Shown: positions 1 through 11,139 of the stretch, in pieces
How positions within the stretch are numbered: position 1 is the first letter of the stretch
Layout: the number at the start of each line of letters is the position of its first letter
Origin: Raphanus sativus
Lineage: Eukaryota; Streptophyta; Magnoliopsida; Brassicales; Brassicaceae
Direction: 5' to 3'
Length of the DNA stretch: 64,000 nt
Assembly: GCF_000801105.2 (NCBI RefSeq)
Contig: NC_079515.1
Coordinates: 248,001-312,000 of the forward strand
The notes under the pieces: generated by a model
Database searches by the model: none
The model's input: the letters and a program-made list of their open reading frames with translations, nothing else
Told to the model about the DNA's origin: nothing
Program-made: the position numbers and the translations under genes

Positions 1-612
1 TCCCTTTAATTAACTGATACATTAAGAACAATCATGAACATAATTTTTTTAAACCCAGTCACAAACCACACGTATTTTAATATAATTGAATCACACAAAA
101 TCATTGTCTTCAAAACCAGTAGTATACCAAACTGAAATCAATCATTTATAAACAAGACCTTTTAACACAATTATTTATAATCCATATATATATATATAGT
201 ATACCATTAGTACAAAGAAAAAAAATTTAAAGTGAAATCGAATATTTATACGGTCACGAGTCAAGCTCTAGAAATAAACAAAAACAACGCAAGAATATTT
301 TTAACAAATTTATTTTAGTAGAAATTATAGTTCCAAATATGTTTATATATTTTATGTATTTATAATTTTTGTTTTTGTTTTTAAGAGATGGTAAAATTTT
401 GGAATTGAAAAAACTATGATCCACTTCTATATTATTTTAATTAGAAAATTTAAATTTTATATGAAACTATTTTATTAAACTTTTATTATAACTACAGAGA
501 CTAATTTTTAATCTAAATTTATATTTAAATATTTCAAATACATCATTTAATTTAAAAAGAAAACTAAAAATATAATATGAATATCTGCCCGGTCGGGCGG
601 GTCAAAATCTAG
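1..612 (+). mobile_element. Helitron 3' portion, body continues left of window
   Basis: AT-rich sequence ends in a typical Brassicaceae Helitron 3' terminus: a GC hairpin (gcccggtcgggc, about 586-598), then gggtcaaaat and CTAG at 609-612, followed by a host T at 613. Nearly the same tail (hairpin, gggcgggtcaaaatCTAG, T) ends another element in this window at 56801, so it is a recurrent family end. No 5' terminus and no RepHel coding sequence are visible, so it is probably a non-autonomous copy cut by the window edge. The duplicated arm at 24.66-24.69 kb keeps the flank without this element. Confidence 0.7.
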
Positions 613-1534
613 TTTTAAAATTAAAGATGTGATTACATAAGTAATTTTGCCATGCATGCAATAATAAAGAAAACAAACTATCCAAGGGGAACAATTTAAT
701 AAGATAGGCTTTGTAGGATTGAAGGCCCAACAGTATTATGGAAGACGGTGTCGTTGTGAGGTCTTGAGATAAAGGAAAGATGGCGAAGAGAGCAGCTCCT
801 AAAAATCGAGTAAGATACGGTGGTAGTATTGTCATTTCGGAAAGCAAGGGGTAGAATCGGTAATAAGGGAGACAGACAGAAGCTAGCTAGCTAGCTGGCT
901 CCCTTGTTCGATTTACCTTCCGTTTCTTCGTTTCTCGCTGGCTGGCTGGCTCGCTCGTTTCCTTGAGCAGATCTGAGTTTTGGACAAGAAGAAAACTTCC
1001 TCGTTTATAAGGTTTATTTCTGTTAAGGTTTTCTCTGATGCTTCTGTTCAGTTTGATCTTCCGTTGATTTTCCTTTTAGGATTCGCCTAAGATTTATATT
1101 AGATCCAGTTTGGCTCATGAATGGATTTTACAGTATCGAATTCTCTTTTGTGTCAATTTAATTGGACTCTTATACTGTTTTTAGGAGCTTATACTCCCAT
1201 TCAATTGATCTCCGACAATAGATCTATTCATGCATTACTGTTCTGTCTATGATTCTTATGAAACATGTCTTGGCTGTAATAATTGGTTCACCTGTTTTGT
1301 GTGTGTGTGTGTTTTTTTTTGATCAATCTGTTTTGTGTGTGTTTGTATCATCTGATTGGATCAAAGCTTTGATTGTATTGATTTCTGGAGTGAATCAACT
1401 GACTCATGCAAGCGTGTTCTCTATTGATTTGAATTGAATAGTGTTACTTGTAATTGAAACTTAAAAGGCCCATTCTATTCTTGCTCCAGCATATATATAT
1501 ATATGACCGCACTCTGTTTTCTTAACAGGAAAAT
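613..1534 (+). promoter_or_regulatory. SEC13 copy 1 promoter, 5'UTR and leader intron
   Basis: The sequence aligns, inverted, with 23456-24350 and 24640-24680, so it is the upstream region shared by both SEC13 copies. A leader intron can be placed at about 1012-1528: donor after the shared leader (cgtttataag|gttta), acceptor cttaacag|g six bases before the ATG. The intron contains GT-rich and poly-T runs that differ from copy 2. A GGCCCA motif at about 724-729 is like the site II elements common upstream of housekeeping plant genes. No other gene is seen here. Confidence 0.6.
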
Positions 1535-2446
1535 ATGCCTCCACAGAAGATCGAGACTGGTCACAGCGACATTGTCCATGATGTCGTCATGGATTACTAT
1601 GGAAAGCGTGTAGCTACTGCTTCATCAGACTGCACAATCAAGATAACCGGAGTAAGCAACAGCGGCGGATCCCAGCAGCTAGCTACCTTAACCGGCCACC
1701 GAGGTCCCGTCTGGCAAGTCGCCTGGGCCCACCCAAAGTTCGATTCGCTACTAGCTTCGTGCTCCTACGATGGGCAGATCATAATATGGAAAGAAGGAAA
1801 CAACCAAAACGAATGGACGCAGGCTCACGTCTTCAACGACCACAAAGTATCAGTCAACTCCATCGCTTGGGCTCCTCACGAGCTCGGACTCTCCTTAGCT
1901 TGCGGAGCATCCGATGGAAACATTTCTGTTTTCTCAGCGAGAGCAGATGGCGGTTGGGACACAACGAGGATAGACCAAGCGCATCCGGTTGGAGTCACCT
2001 CAGTGTCATGGGCACCAGCGACTGAGCCAGGTGCGCTCGTTAGCTCCGGTATGCACGAACCGGTTTATAAATTAGCGTCGGGAGGGTGTGATAGTACGGT
2101 GAAGGTGTGGAAATTCGCCAACGGGTCGTGGAAGATGGACTGTTTCCCGGCGCTCCACAAACACAAGGATTGGGTGAGGGACGTGGCATGGGCACCGAAC
2201 CTGGGTCTGCCTAAGTCGACGATAGCAAGCGGGTCGGAAGATGGGAGTGTGATCATATGGACGGTAGGGAAAGAAGGAGAGCAGTGGGAAGGAAAGGTTT
2301 TGAAAGATTTCAAGACGCCGGTGTGGAGGGTGACGTGGTCGTTGACGGGTAATTTACTGGCAGTTTCTGACGGGAACATTAACGTAACGTTGTGGAAAGA
2401 GGCTGTGGATGGGGAGTGGGAGCAAGTCACTGTCGTTGAGCCATAG
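1535..2446 (+). CDS. SEC13A: SEC13 homolog, WD40 COPII coat subunit (inverted-duplicate copy 1)
   Basis: A single coding exon encodes 303 aa, the usual length of plant SEC13. Sec13 is a six-bladed open beta-propeller completed by a blade from Sec31 in the COPII outer coat on ER exit sites; it is also a nuclear pore scaffold subunit. WD-type blades are visible throughout, for example LASCSYDGQIIIW, LASGGCDSTVKVW and IASGSEDGSVIIW. The start is chosen because the acceptor of the leader intron lies just upstream and the N-terminus (MPPQKIETGH) is the family's. It is followed by DEL3 in the same orientation after about 560 bp. It differs from the copy at 22544-23455 at two residues: I against V near residue 39, and DGNIN against DGNNN near residue 285. 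The second change replaces a conserved-looking Asn in the last blade. It looks intact. Confidence 0.95.
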   Translation: MPPQKIETGHSDIVHDVVMDYYGKRVATASSDCTIKITGVSNSGGSQQLATLTGHRGPVWQVAWAHPKFDSLLASCSYDGQIIIWKEGNNQNEWTQAHVFNDHKVSVNSIAWAPHELGLSLACGASDGNISVFSARADGGWDTTRIDQAHPVGVTSVSWAPATEPGALVSSGMHEPVYKLASGGCDSTVKVWKFANGSWKMDCFPALHKHKDWVRDVAWAPNLGLPKSTIASGSEDGSVIIWTVGKEGEQWEGKVLKDFKTPVWRVTWSLTGNLLAVSDGNINVTLWKEAVDGEWEQVTVVEP

Positions 2447-3008
2447 ATACTGTTGTTGTTGCTGTGTTTGTTCGATTGTCCTTGTTGTAGTATCAAATGT
2501 GGTTGGTTTCTCTATACTTTTTTTTCATTTTCTATAGGCACTTGTTTAATCATTTGATGTTTCTCAGAAAAAAGACCATATATATGTTATGTATTTATTA
2601 ATCAGAAACCAAAGATTGCAAAAACTAGTCTATTTTTTCTTTAATACTTTTTGTTTGTCAGAAATGAAAATATCTCATAAGGTTACATAATGAAATCAAT
2701 TAAGATTTACATAAGACTTTTGTTTTTGGGTTTTGGCGCTGGCGCTAAATGTCTAAATGGCTGCAATGCAACCATTTTACAATAAGGTAGGAGGTAGTTA
2801 CTCTTTTGAAATGATGTGTGTTCTAGAAGTGTTAAAGAAGGAGGAGGGAGGAAGGGGTGTTTTGGTCAATTACAAAGAAAACAGATGGCAAAAGGGCAGC
2901 GAAGAAGCGCTCGTTTACATAATTTCGAAATCTCCATTTCCCCCCGCCTGCTTGCTTTCGGTAAACAAAGCTCTGAGGAGAAAGAGAGAGAGAGAGAGAG
3001 ATCTAGAG
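2447..3008. other. SEC13-DEL3 intergenic region, copy 1
   Basis: This holds the SEC13 3' UTR and the DEL3 upstream region and 5'UTR. A (GA)n run lies at about 2984-2999, just before the DEL3 start; copy 2 lacks the long run. The matching region in copy 2 is 21987-22543, and the two differ by many substitutions and small indels. An open frame can be read across here, but it is not conserved between the copies. No further gene is seen. Confidence 0.6.
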
Positions 3009-5101
3009 ATGGAGAAAATGTCATGGATTGTGTCTTCTCAGGATGTGGATGCTCTCGCTCTCCAATCGTATAGCCGCAAGGAGAAATCTCTAGGCGTTCT
3101 CGTCTCCAAGTACTGTTTTACATCTCTCTCTCTCTCTCGATACTTTTCCACCAGTCCAGATTTGGGGTTTCTGTGTAACTTTAAAATTGTCTAATGTGTG
3201 TGTACAATCCACAGTTTCATGAAGCTATATAACAGAGACGATGTTGATTTGTTTGGGATCGATGAGGCCGCTGCCAAATTAGGTACGAGATTCAGAAATT
3301 CTTTGGTAAATATAGCCTTTTTTTTTTTAATTAAGATTCCAAAAAGAAACTGAAGAACAATGGTGGCAGGAGTGGAACGTCGGCGTATATATGATGTGGT
3401 CAATATACTGGAGAGCATTGGGGTAACATTCTCACTCACTTTCTTCTCTAATTATAAAAAAGAAATTAGCTCATTTCACTCTGTCTGTCTGAGGAGCTGA
3501 TTCCCTATGTCTGACACTGACTCAGGTTGTGGCTAGAAAAGGGAAGAGTCTTTACTCTTGGAATGGTTTTGTTCACATTCCTCGCTCCCTTCTTCAACTC
3601 AAGGTCTAATTAATTCTTCTTCTTCAAATAGCGCTACTCAATTGCTGTTTGCCCTCAGTATCTGATTTTTTAAGAGAATGCTTTTTCTTTTTATAACTTT
3701 GTTTACAGGAAGAAGGTTTGAGAGAGGGTTTTGGTCTCTCAACTATCTGCAGCAACTCCCACAAGGTATCTAATGTTGATTTTTGGTTTTCAGTTCATCC
3801 TATAGGAGTTGATTCTGTTGATCATTGACAAGAGGTGATTCTGTTGTTCAAAATTCATTTTGATCTTTCATAGGTTTCACATGATGGTAGTGATGAAAGT
3901 GATGATTCCCTTAGTTTACCACCTCATGATCAACACAAATCCTCCTCGCTCTCTACAATGGGTACATCTTCCTTTTCTTATACATCTTCTTTCTAGCAGA
4001 TAAAAACCACATGTCTTGTTATTGCTAATCACCATTAGCATTTGATACAATCTCCGAGGATAGAGTTTGTGTTAAGAGCTAACTCCAAAGCACTTTATTA
4101 TCTTCTTATCAGACCACAAGAAGGAGAGATCTCTCTGGCTACTCTCCCAGAACTTTGTTAAGATGTTTCTTTGCTCTCATGTGAGTTCCATTTATTTCAC
4201 TAATACACACCTCTCTCTTATAAAACTACTCACACACCCTGTCTCCTGCTTTCACTTTAGGATGAGATCATCACACTGGATACTGCTGCCAAAGCCTTGC
4301 TGAACGACTCTCAAGATTCAGTGCAAATGAAAAGTAAACTCTCTACTTCCTGCTTTACATCTTTTCTCTTCTCTGATTATCACACTACCATAAACCAACC
4401 CCCAATATCTGAAAATGATCTAACAGCTAAAGTTAGACGGCTTTACGACATTGCAAATGTGCTTTCCTCCATGGAGTTAATCGAGAAGGTAAAGAGTTTT
4501 TGCTCATTTAACCCTCCAATTACTTATTCCAGTCTTTCATCTTTCTTTCTTTCTCTTTCTTTTGTTGCTTTGCCCACAGACTCATATACCAGGGACTAGG
4601 AAACCAGCTTATAAGTGGTTGGGGTCCAAAAGCTTAATCGAAAAAGGATCAACCTTGTTTAATTCCACCGATGAATCCAAGAAGCGGGTATTTGGAACTG
4701 AGATCACCAACTTGAGTACAAAGAGAAACAAAACAGATTGTTCATCAAACTACGTACTACAAACCGGATATAAGAAACATGACGAGGAAACAAAACCAGC
4801 TGCAAAGAGCTGCTATATGTTTGGCCCCTTCTCACCAACAGCTGCATCTAAGAAGAAGAAGAACAACAATGTTGGAACCATTTATAACGGAAGGTTACAA
4901 GATCTCGAGGCCCTTTCTTCTACCTACAAACCTCAGTATTCCAATCAAGGTAACAACCACTGTTAGTGAAGCATGTTAATAATTCTGCATTCTTGATTTC
5001 ATTTGATAAAAATTGTTGTGGTTAAAACAGATGTGACAGGTCTTCTTGGGCATTACACGGGGTCATGGAACAAATGGTTTGCCGAGCTTGATCGCAAATA
5101 A
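3009..5101 (+). CDS. DEL3: DEL3/E2Ff-type atypical E2F repressor (copy 1)
   Basis: Eleven exons join in frame: 3009-3109, 3215-3282, 3370-3422, 3526-3603, 3709-3765, 3874-3961, 4113-4180, 4261-4333, 4427-4488, 4580-4949, 5031-5101. They encode 362 aa, close to Arabidopsis DEL3 as I recall it. The protein has two winged-helix E2F/DP DNA-binding domains. The first spans exons 1-4 with the signature ERRRIYDVVNILESIG; the second spans exons 7-9 with VRRLYDIANVLSSMELIEK. No dimerisation or RB-binding region follows; the C-terminal 120 residues are basic and Ser-rich. DEL proteins bind E2F sites as monomers without a DP partner. DEL3 is reported to restrain cell-wall and expansion genes in differentiating cells. 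It sits directly downstream of SEC13, as in Arabidopsis. All introns are GT-AG. I see no damage. Confidence 0.93.
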
Positions 5102-5900
5102 AACATTACGCTCCCCCGAAAGGTAGATTGTTTTCACTGGGTACATGATGAGAGCACATAAACTCACAAAACATCATAGTTTTCTAGGCTTCCTTAATCA
5201 AGAATCAAAGTATTGTTGTTATTTGTTAATAACAGTTGCACCCAACAAAAAAATCCATGTAATCTTTTTGTCCCAGTGACTTTGTCTAGTGGACTAGCTC
5301 CTTTCATCCATCTGGATTCGAATTCGTACTCTCCTGAACTTACTATAAGTGTTTATTCCTATCTTTGGTTTGGCATCATTAGATTTTTTCAGGTTCTACA
5401 AAGCATTTTTTTTTTGTTTCTTAACATCTAATATGTATGTGTAAGTTTTTCTTTGGCCTTCTGTCACAAGTAAAAACTATGCAAAGGATCGTCTAATGAT
5501 AGTACATATGACTGTGAGTCACCTAATATTCAATTGTTTCATAGGTCAAAACTTTCTTGACCTATACAGATGTTTGGATGCGTTAGATTGCTAACAGTAG
5601 AGAATTGCATAGAGGAGCAGTATACGCAACGTTTCTTGATGCTCACCATCACAGAGTTTTACATTTTAGTAGCAAATATTTGTTCAATTTAAGTTTCTTC
5701 CCAAACAAATACGTAAAACGCGAGTGTATTGATTCCATCACCGAAGATCGAAAGACGTATACCAACACACAAAAGTGAACCTCCAGTTTCCTAGACGATT
5801 AACATTATATAGTAGACTGTAGGCATTATTAACTTGTGAGAAATATATGAATGGTAACATTGCTATACTGTGACTTACATAGTTTTATATAGTATAGCTA
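5102..5900. other. DEL3 3' flank, copy 1
   Basis: This contains the 3' UTR and flank of DEL3. It reads as identical to the inverted sequence at 19096-19894, including poly-T length, wherever I compared them. The 72-aa open frame at 5213-5431 recurs in copy 2 only because the DNA is identical. It has no recognisable domain and lies in the expected 3' flank, so I do not call it a gene. Confidence 0.6.
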
Positions 5901-6168
5901 CTAGTTGTTTTGCCCGCAGTTGCGGGCTTAATAATTTTACAAATTACTAAATAAATATATTATTAATTCGAAAACCATTAAAATAAATTATTTTCATGCC
6001 TTTGATATATTTAATAACTAATTAAATATTAATTTTATATACAATAAAGTTTATTTTAATAAAATATCTTTTATTATGTTAAAAATTGAAAATATTCATA
6101 TATTCATAAAATTGTATACATGGATTTATATTTATTTTTAAAATATTTTGATGTAAATTTTTTTGGAT
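5901..6168 (-). mobile_element. Helitron 3' end on the - strand, cut by the assembly gap
   Basis: Read on the - strand, this is the terminal 268 bp of a Helitron: a GC hairpin (gcccgcaactgcgggc), then aaaacaaCTAG ending at 5901, with host T (A at 5900 on +). It matches 18830-19095 in inverted orientation, with the same insertion site, and runs into the Ns at 6169. The element was therefore present in both arms, or was copied between them. Its 5' end is not visible on the far side of the gap. Confidence 0.7.
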
Positions 6169-6268
6169 NNNNNNNNNNNNNNNNNNNNNNNNNNNNNNNN
6201 NNNNNNNNNNNNNNNNNNNNNNNNNNNNNNNNNNNNNNNNNNNNNNNNNNNNNNNNNNNNNNNNNNNN
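6169..6268. other. Assembly gap of 100 N
   Basis: Exactly 100 Ns, the conventional length for a gap of unknown size. The left side lies inside a Helitron that is also present in the other arm of the inverted repeat. The right side starts inside the 345-bp array. Both flanks are repeats, so the true distance and even the join are uncertain. Confidence 0.98.
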
Positions 6269-9200
6269 ATTTTAATTCCACTAATCTAGGCAGTGAATTA
6301 AATTTTAGAAACTAAATATTAAAAAATTAGTATGACTCGTGTATACCATGAAAGATAGTTTAGAATACATTATTCAAATATAGAATGTGGTTTGAAATTT
6401 TTAAACTAAAGTGAAGAGTATAAACTTCAGTAAATAGGGCATTTACCGAAACTCATTATTTTAGATGGGGTTAACCCACGGATTTTGAAAAAATTTCAAA
6501 AATATAAAAATCTTGTTTTAGTGAATATTTTGATCGAGAACTGACATAAGATGATGGTCAAAGAGGTTTAGAACATTTATTGTTTCCGTTTCTCTTGATA
6601 ATGAAGATTTTATAATGGTAATTCCACTTATCAAGACTGTATATGAAATTTTAGTAAATGAAATATTAAAATTTTAGAATGATTCCTATATACCATGAAA
6701 GAGAGTTTAGAATACATTAATTCAAATGTCGAATGTGGTTTGAAATTTTTAAACAAAAGTGAATAGTATAAACTTCAGTATATAGAGCATTTACCGAAAA
6801 CTTAATATTTTTTGAAGGGGTTAACCCACGAATTTGGAAAAAAATTGAAAAATATGAAAACCTGGTATTAGTGAATAGTTTCATCTGAACTGACATACGA
6901 TGATGGTCAAAGAGTTTAGAACCTCTGTTTTCTTCGTTTCTCTAGATAATGAAGATTTTATAATGCTATTTCCACTAATCTAGGCAGTAAATTTAATTTT
7001 ATTAAACTAAATATTAAAAAATTAGAATGATTCCTATATACCATGAAAGATAGTTTAGAATACATTAATTCAAATATAGAATGTGGTTTGAAATTTTTAA
7101 ACTAAAGTTAGGAGTATAAACTTCAGTATATAGAGCATTTACCGAAAATCATTATTTTAGAAGGGTTAACCCACGGAATTTGGAAAATTTTCAAAAAATA
7201 TGAAAATCTTGTTTTAGTGTATAGTTTCATCGAGCACTAACATAAGATGATGTGAAAGAGTTTAAAACCTCCGTTGTCTCCGTTTCTCTGAATAATGAAG
7301 ATTTTATAATTTTAATTCTACTAATCTAGGCAGTGAATTAAATTTTAGAAAACTAAATATTAAAAAATTAGTATGACTCGTGTATACCATGAAAGATAAT
7401 TTAGAATACATTAATTCAAATGAATGTGGTTTGAAATTTTTAAACTAAAGTGAAGAGTATAAACTTCAGTAAATAGGGCATTTACCGAAAACTCATTATT
7501 TTAGATGGGGTTAACCCACGGATTTTGAAAAAATTTCAAAAATATAAAAATCTTGTTTTAGTGAATATTTTGATCAAGAACTGACATAAGATGATGGTCA
7601 AAGAGGTTTTATTGTTTCCGTTTCTCTTGATAATGAAGATTTTATAATAGTAATTCCACTTATCAAGACTGTATATGAAATTTTAGTAAATGAAATATTA
7701 AAATTTTAGAATGATTCCTATATACCATGAAAAAGAGTTTAGAATACATTAATTCAAATGTCGAATATGGTTTAAAATTTTTAAACAAAAGTGAATAGTA
7801 TAAACTTCAGTATATAGAGCATTTACCGAAAACTTAATATTTTTGAAGGGGTTAACCCACGAATTTTGAAAAAATTGAAAAATATGAAAACCTGGTTTTA
7901 GTGAATAGTTTCATCTGAACTGACATACGATGATGGTCAAAGAGGTTTAGAATATTTGGTGTCTCCGTTTCTGATGATAATGAATATTTTATAATGGTAA
8001 TTCCACTTATCAAGGCAGTATATGCAATTTTAATAAACAGAAAATTAAAATTTTAGAATGATTCCTATATACCATGAAAGAGAGTTTTTTTGTCATCTGA
8101 TGGATTTATATTAATCTTGAAAATGGGAGTACACAATTAAAAGAGAGTTTAGAATACATTAATTCAAATGAATGTGGTTTGAAATTTTTAAACAAAAGTG
8201 AAGAGTATAAACTTCAGTATATAGAGCATTTACCGAAAACTCATTATTTTAGAAGTGGTTAACCCACGGATTTTGGAAAAAATTCAAAAATATGAAAATC
8301 TGGTTTTAGTGTATAGTTTCATCGAGAACTGACATAAGATGATGGTCAAAGAGGTTTAGAATATTTGTTGTCACCGTTTCTCTAGATAATGAAGATTTTA
8401 TAATGGTAATTCCACTAATATAGGCAGTATATGAAATTTTAGTAAACTAAATATTAAAAAATTCGAATGATTCATATATACCGTGAAAGATATTTTAGAA
8501 TCCATTAATTCAAATAAAATTTTAAACAACACTAATGAGTATAATCTTAAAAATATAGAGTATTTAACTAAAAACTCAATATTTCGTAGGGCTTAACACA
8601 CATATCTTGAGAAAAAAACAAAAATATGACAACATTGTTTTAATGCACATTTGCATCATAAACTAACATAGTATAATGGTCAAGGAGGTTTGGAACCTTT
8701 GTTGTCTCTCTTTCTCTCAAGAATAAAAATTTTTAGTGGTAAGTCCAATGATTTAGGCATCATACAAAGTTTTACCAACTTAATTGTTAAAAAATTAGAA
8801 CGATGCCCCTGTACCATGACAAATAGTTTAGGAAAAATTTATCATACATTAATAAAAATGTATAAAATGATTAGAAAAATTTAAACAACAATAGTGAGTA
8901 TAAGCTTAAAAATATAGAGCATTTAACCTAAAACTCAATATTTTCGTAGGGGTTAACCCAGATATTTTGAGAAAAAAATAAAAATATGACAATATTGTTT
9001 TAATGCATATTTGCATCATAAACTAACATATTATATGTTCAAGGAGGTTTGGTACCTTTGTTGTTTCCGTTTCTCTAAAGAATGGAGATTTCATAGTGGT
9101 TAATCCACTAATTTATGCAGTATATTAAGTTTTATTTAAAAAGTTGTTAAGAAATTAAAACGATGACCATGTACCCTGAAATATATTTTATGATATATTA

Positions 9201-10020
9201 ATACAAATTTATAATGCATTTAGAAAATTTTAAACAACTTTACTAAGTATATAGAGAAATTAAAGAAAATTTTATATTTTCGTAAGGGTTAACCCACAAA
9301 TTTTGAAAAAAATAAATAAATATGAAAATCTTGTTTAAATGCATAGATGCATCATGTATTGACATAAGATGATGGTCAAAGATGTTTGGAACCTTTTTTG
9401 TCTCCGTTTCTCTCAAGATTAAAAACTTATAGTGGTAAGTCCAATGATTTAGGCAGCATACGAAGTTTTACCAATCTAGTTATTAAAAATTAGAACGAAG
9501 CCCATGTACCATGATAGATAGTTTATCATACATTAATAAAATGTATAAATTGATTAGAAAATTTTAAACAGCACTAGTGAGTATAAACTTAAAAATATAG
9601 AGCATTTAACATAAAATTCAATATTTTCGTAGGGGTTAACCCACATATTTTGAGGAAAAAATCAAAAATATGACAATATTGTTTTAATGTATATTTGCAT
9701 CATAAAATAACATAGTATAATGGTCAATAAGGTTGGAACCTTTGTTGTTTCTGTTACTCTAAGGAATAAAGATTTCATAATGGTTAATCCACTAATTTAA
9801 GCAGTATATTAAATTTTGATTAAAGATTGTTAAGAAATTAAAATGATGACCATGGTCACAGAGTTTGGAACCTTTGTTGTCTTCGTTTCTCTCAAGAATA
9901 AAGATTTCATACTAGTAAGTCCAATTATTTAGACAGCATATGAAGTTTTACAAACTTAATTGTTAAAAAATTAGAAAGATGCTCATGTACCATGAAAGAG
10001 AGTTTATCATACATTAATAA
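6269..10020. repeat. Tandem array of a ~345-bp AT-rich repeat with a three-unit higher-order period
   Basis: The landmark gataatgaagattttataatgg recurs, with variation, at about 6599, 6948, 7293, 7629, 7976, 8386, 8723, 9073, 9416, 9763 and 9895. Spacings are 336-350 bp, except 410 (an insert of about 57 bp near 8090-8146) and a truncated last unit. Other constant blocks are gggttaacccacg and gatgatggtcaaagag. The units at 6269 and 7313 are close copies, as are those at about 6617 and 7649, so the first part repeats as triplets of about 1.04 kb. Units right of about 8,500 are more diverged. No coding capacity. The array may extend into the gap. Confidence 0.88.
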
Positions 10021-11139
10021 AAAAAATATGACCATTAGATTGATTTTTTTTTTCCTATAAAAAGAATGATGTCATCAAGTAAAACATTTTGGTTTGCTAT
10101 TATATATATATATATACTTTTAAGTGACTAAACCTCAAAAAGTGTAGGTTAAAAAGTAAGTAATTTTTTTGTTGTTTTATAATTAGATAATTTTTAGATT
10201 GAACTAGTAAACATGTACTAAACCGACATTTATATTTCGAGTCTGCACTTATATTCGAACACTAACTTATGAATACAGCTTGCCGGTGTTTTTCTTCAAA
10301 ATTTTGATTAGATATGTATATAAAGGGAACTAATTTTTACAGATGTTTATCTTTTTAGATTAACCTTCATGTAATTCACTAATTCACAGAATAAGTTTTA
10401 AAAACTCATATTTGTGAAACAGAAACGAGAACGAAAACCTAATTTTATAGAGGTAGAAAATAAAATCACTTATGAAGAGTCAAGAGTCAATAGTAAACAA
10501 ATCGAGAGCAGAAAATCTAATCCCTTTTCGAAACTTTACAATCGATGTTGCCTATCTGGTTTATATAAAATCTTTAAAATAATTAAAATGAGCTGTAATA
10601 TGTTAGCTTTTCAACAAAGATGATACATTTAAAAAAATCAACATTTTTATTTTTCACTTTACAATCGATAAAGATTATATTATTGCAAAATGTTAAAGTC
10701 ATTTAATAAACATACATTAATATATAAAAACACATTTTGTACATACACTCGGATTATCATCTAGTATACTATTACTCTATTGTTTGTCAATATCTGCAAG
10801 ACAAAAAGGAAACAAAAATTGATAACAAAATTAGATATAAAGAAACTCATTAAACTTGGGATGATGAAGATTTGTCATGTTCCGAGACGTAACGAGACTT
10901 TTAAGAAAAAAGTGTGTCGGATAGTGAACTTTCAGTTTTAGATTCGAAACAAAAATTTGGAAAACAAGAACTTTGGACACTCATGTCTCAAATGTATCAT
11001 AAACTTCCTTATAAACATTGTTCTCAAAAAAAAAACATTGTTATCATATGGTAAAAGAAACTTAAAATATTAGCTAGCTAAGATCTAAATTTTTATATAT
11101 ATATAACTCTTAACAACATATTTGAAAAGCGTAGTATAA
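10021..11139. other. AT-rich intergenic DNA
   Basis: Between the 345-bp array and the DUF569 gene there are short poly-A/T and TA runs (for example about 10101-10118). The 69-aa open frame at 10414-10623 is low in complexity and has no recognisable domain. I see no gene, tRNA or element end I can defend. Confidence 0.5.

Noticed and set aside
2065..2496. 143-aa open frame antisense to SEC13
   Set aside because: It is a shadow of the SEC13 coding strand; the matching frame in copy 2 is broken into different frames.
5213..5431. 72-aa frame found in both arms
   Set aside because: Conserved only because the DNA of the two inner arms is identical; it lies in the DEL3 3' flank.
6269..10020. Regularly spaced repeats, considered as CRISPR-like
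   Set aside because: Units are 345 bp of continuous tandem repeat without spacers in a plant nuclear genome.
10414..10623. 69-aa open frame right of the 345-bp array
   Set aside because: No domain or context; composition as expected by chance.
10740..10770. CTAG followed by T, considered as a Helitron 3' end
   Set aside because: No GC hairpin precedes it.
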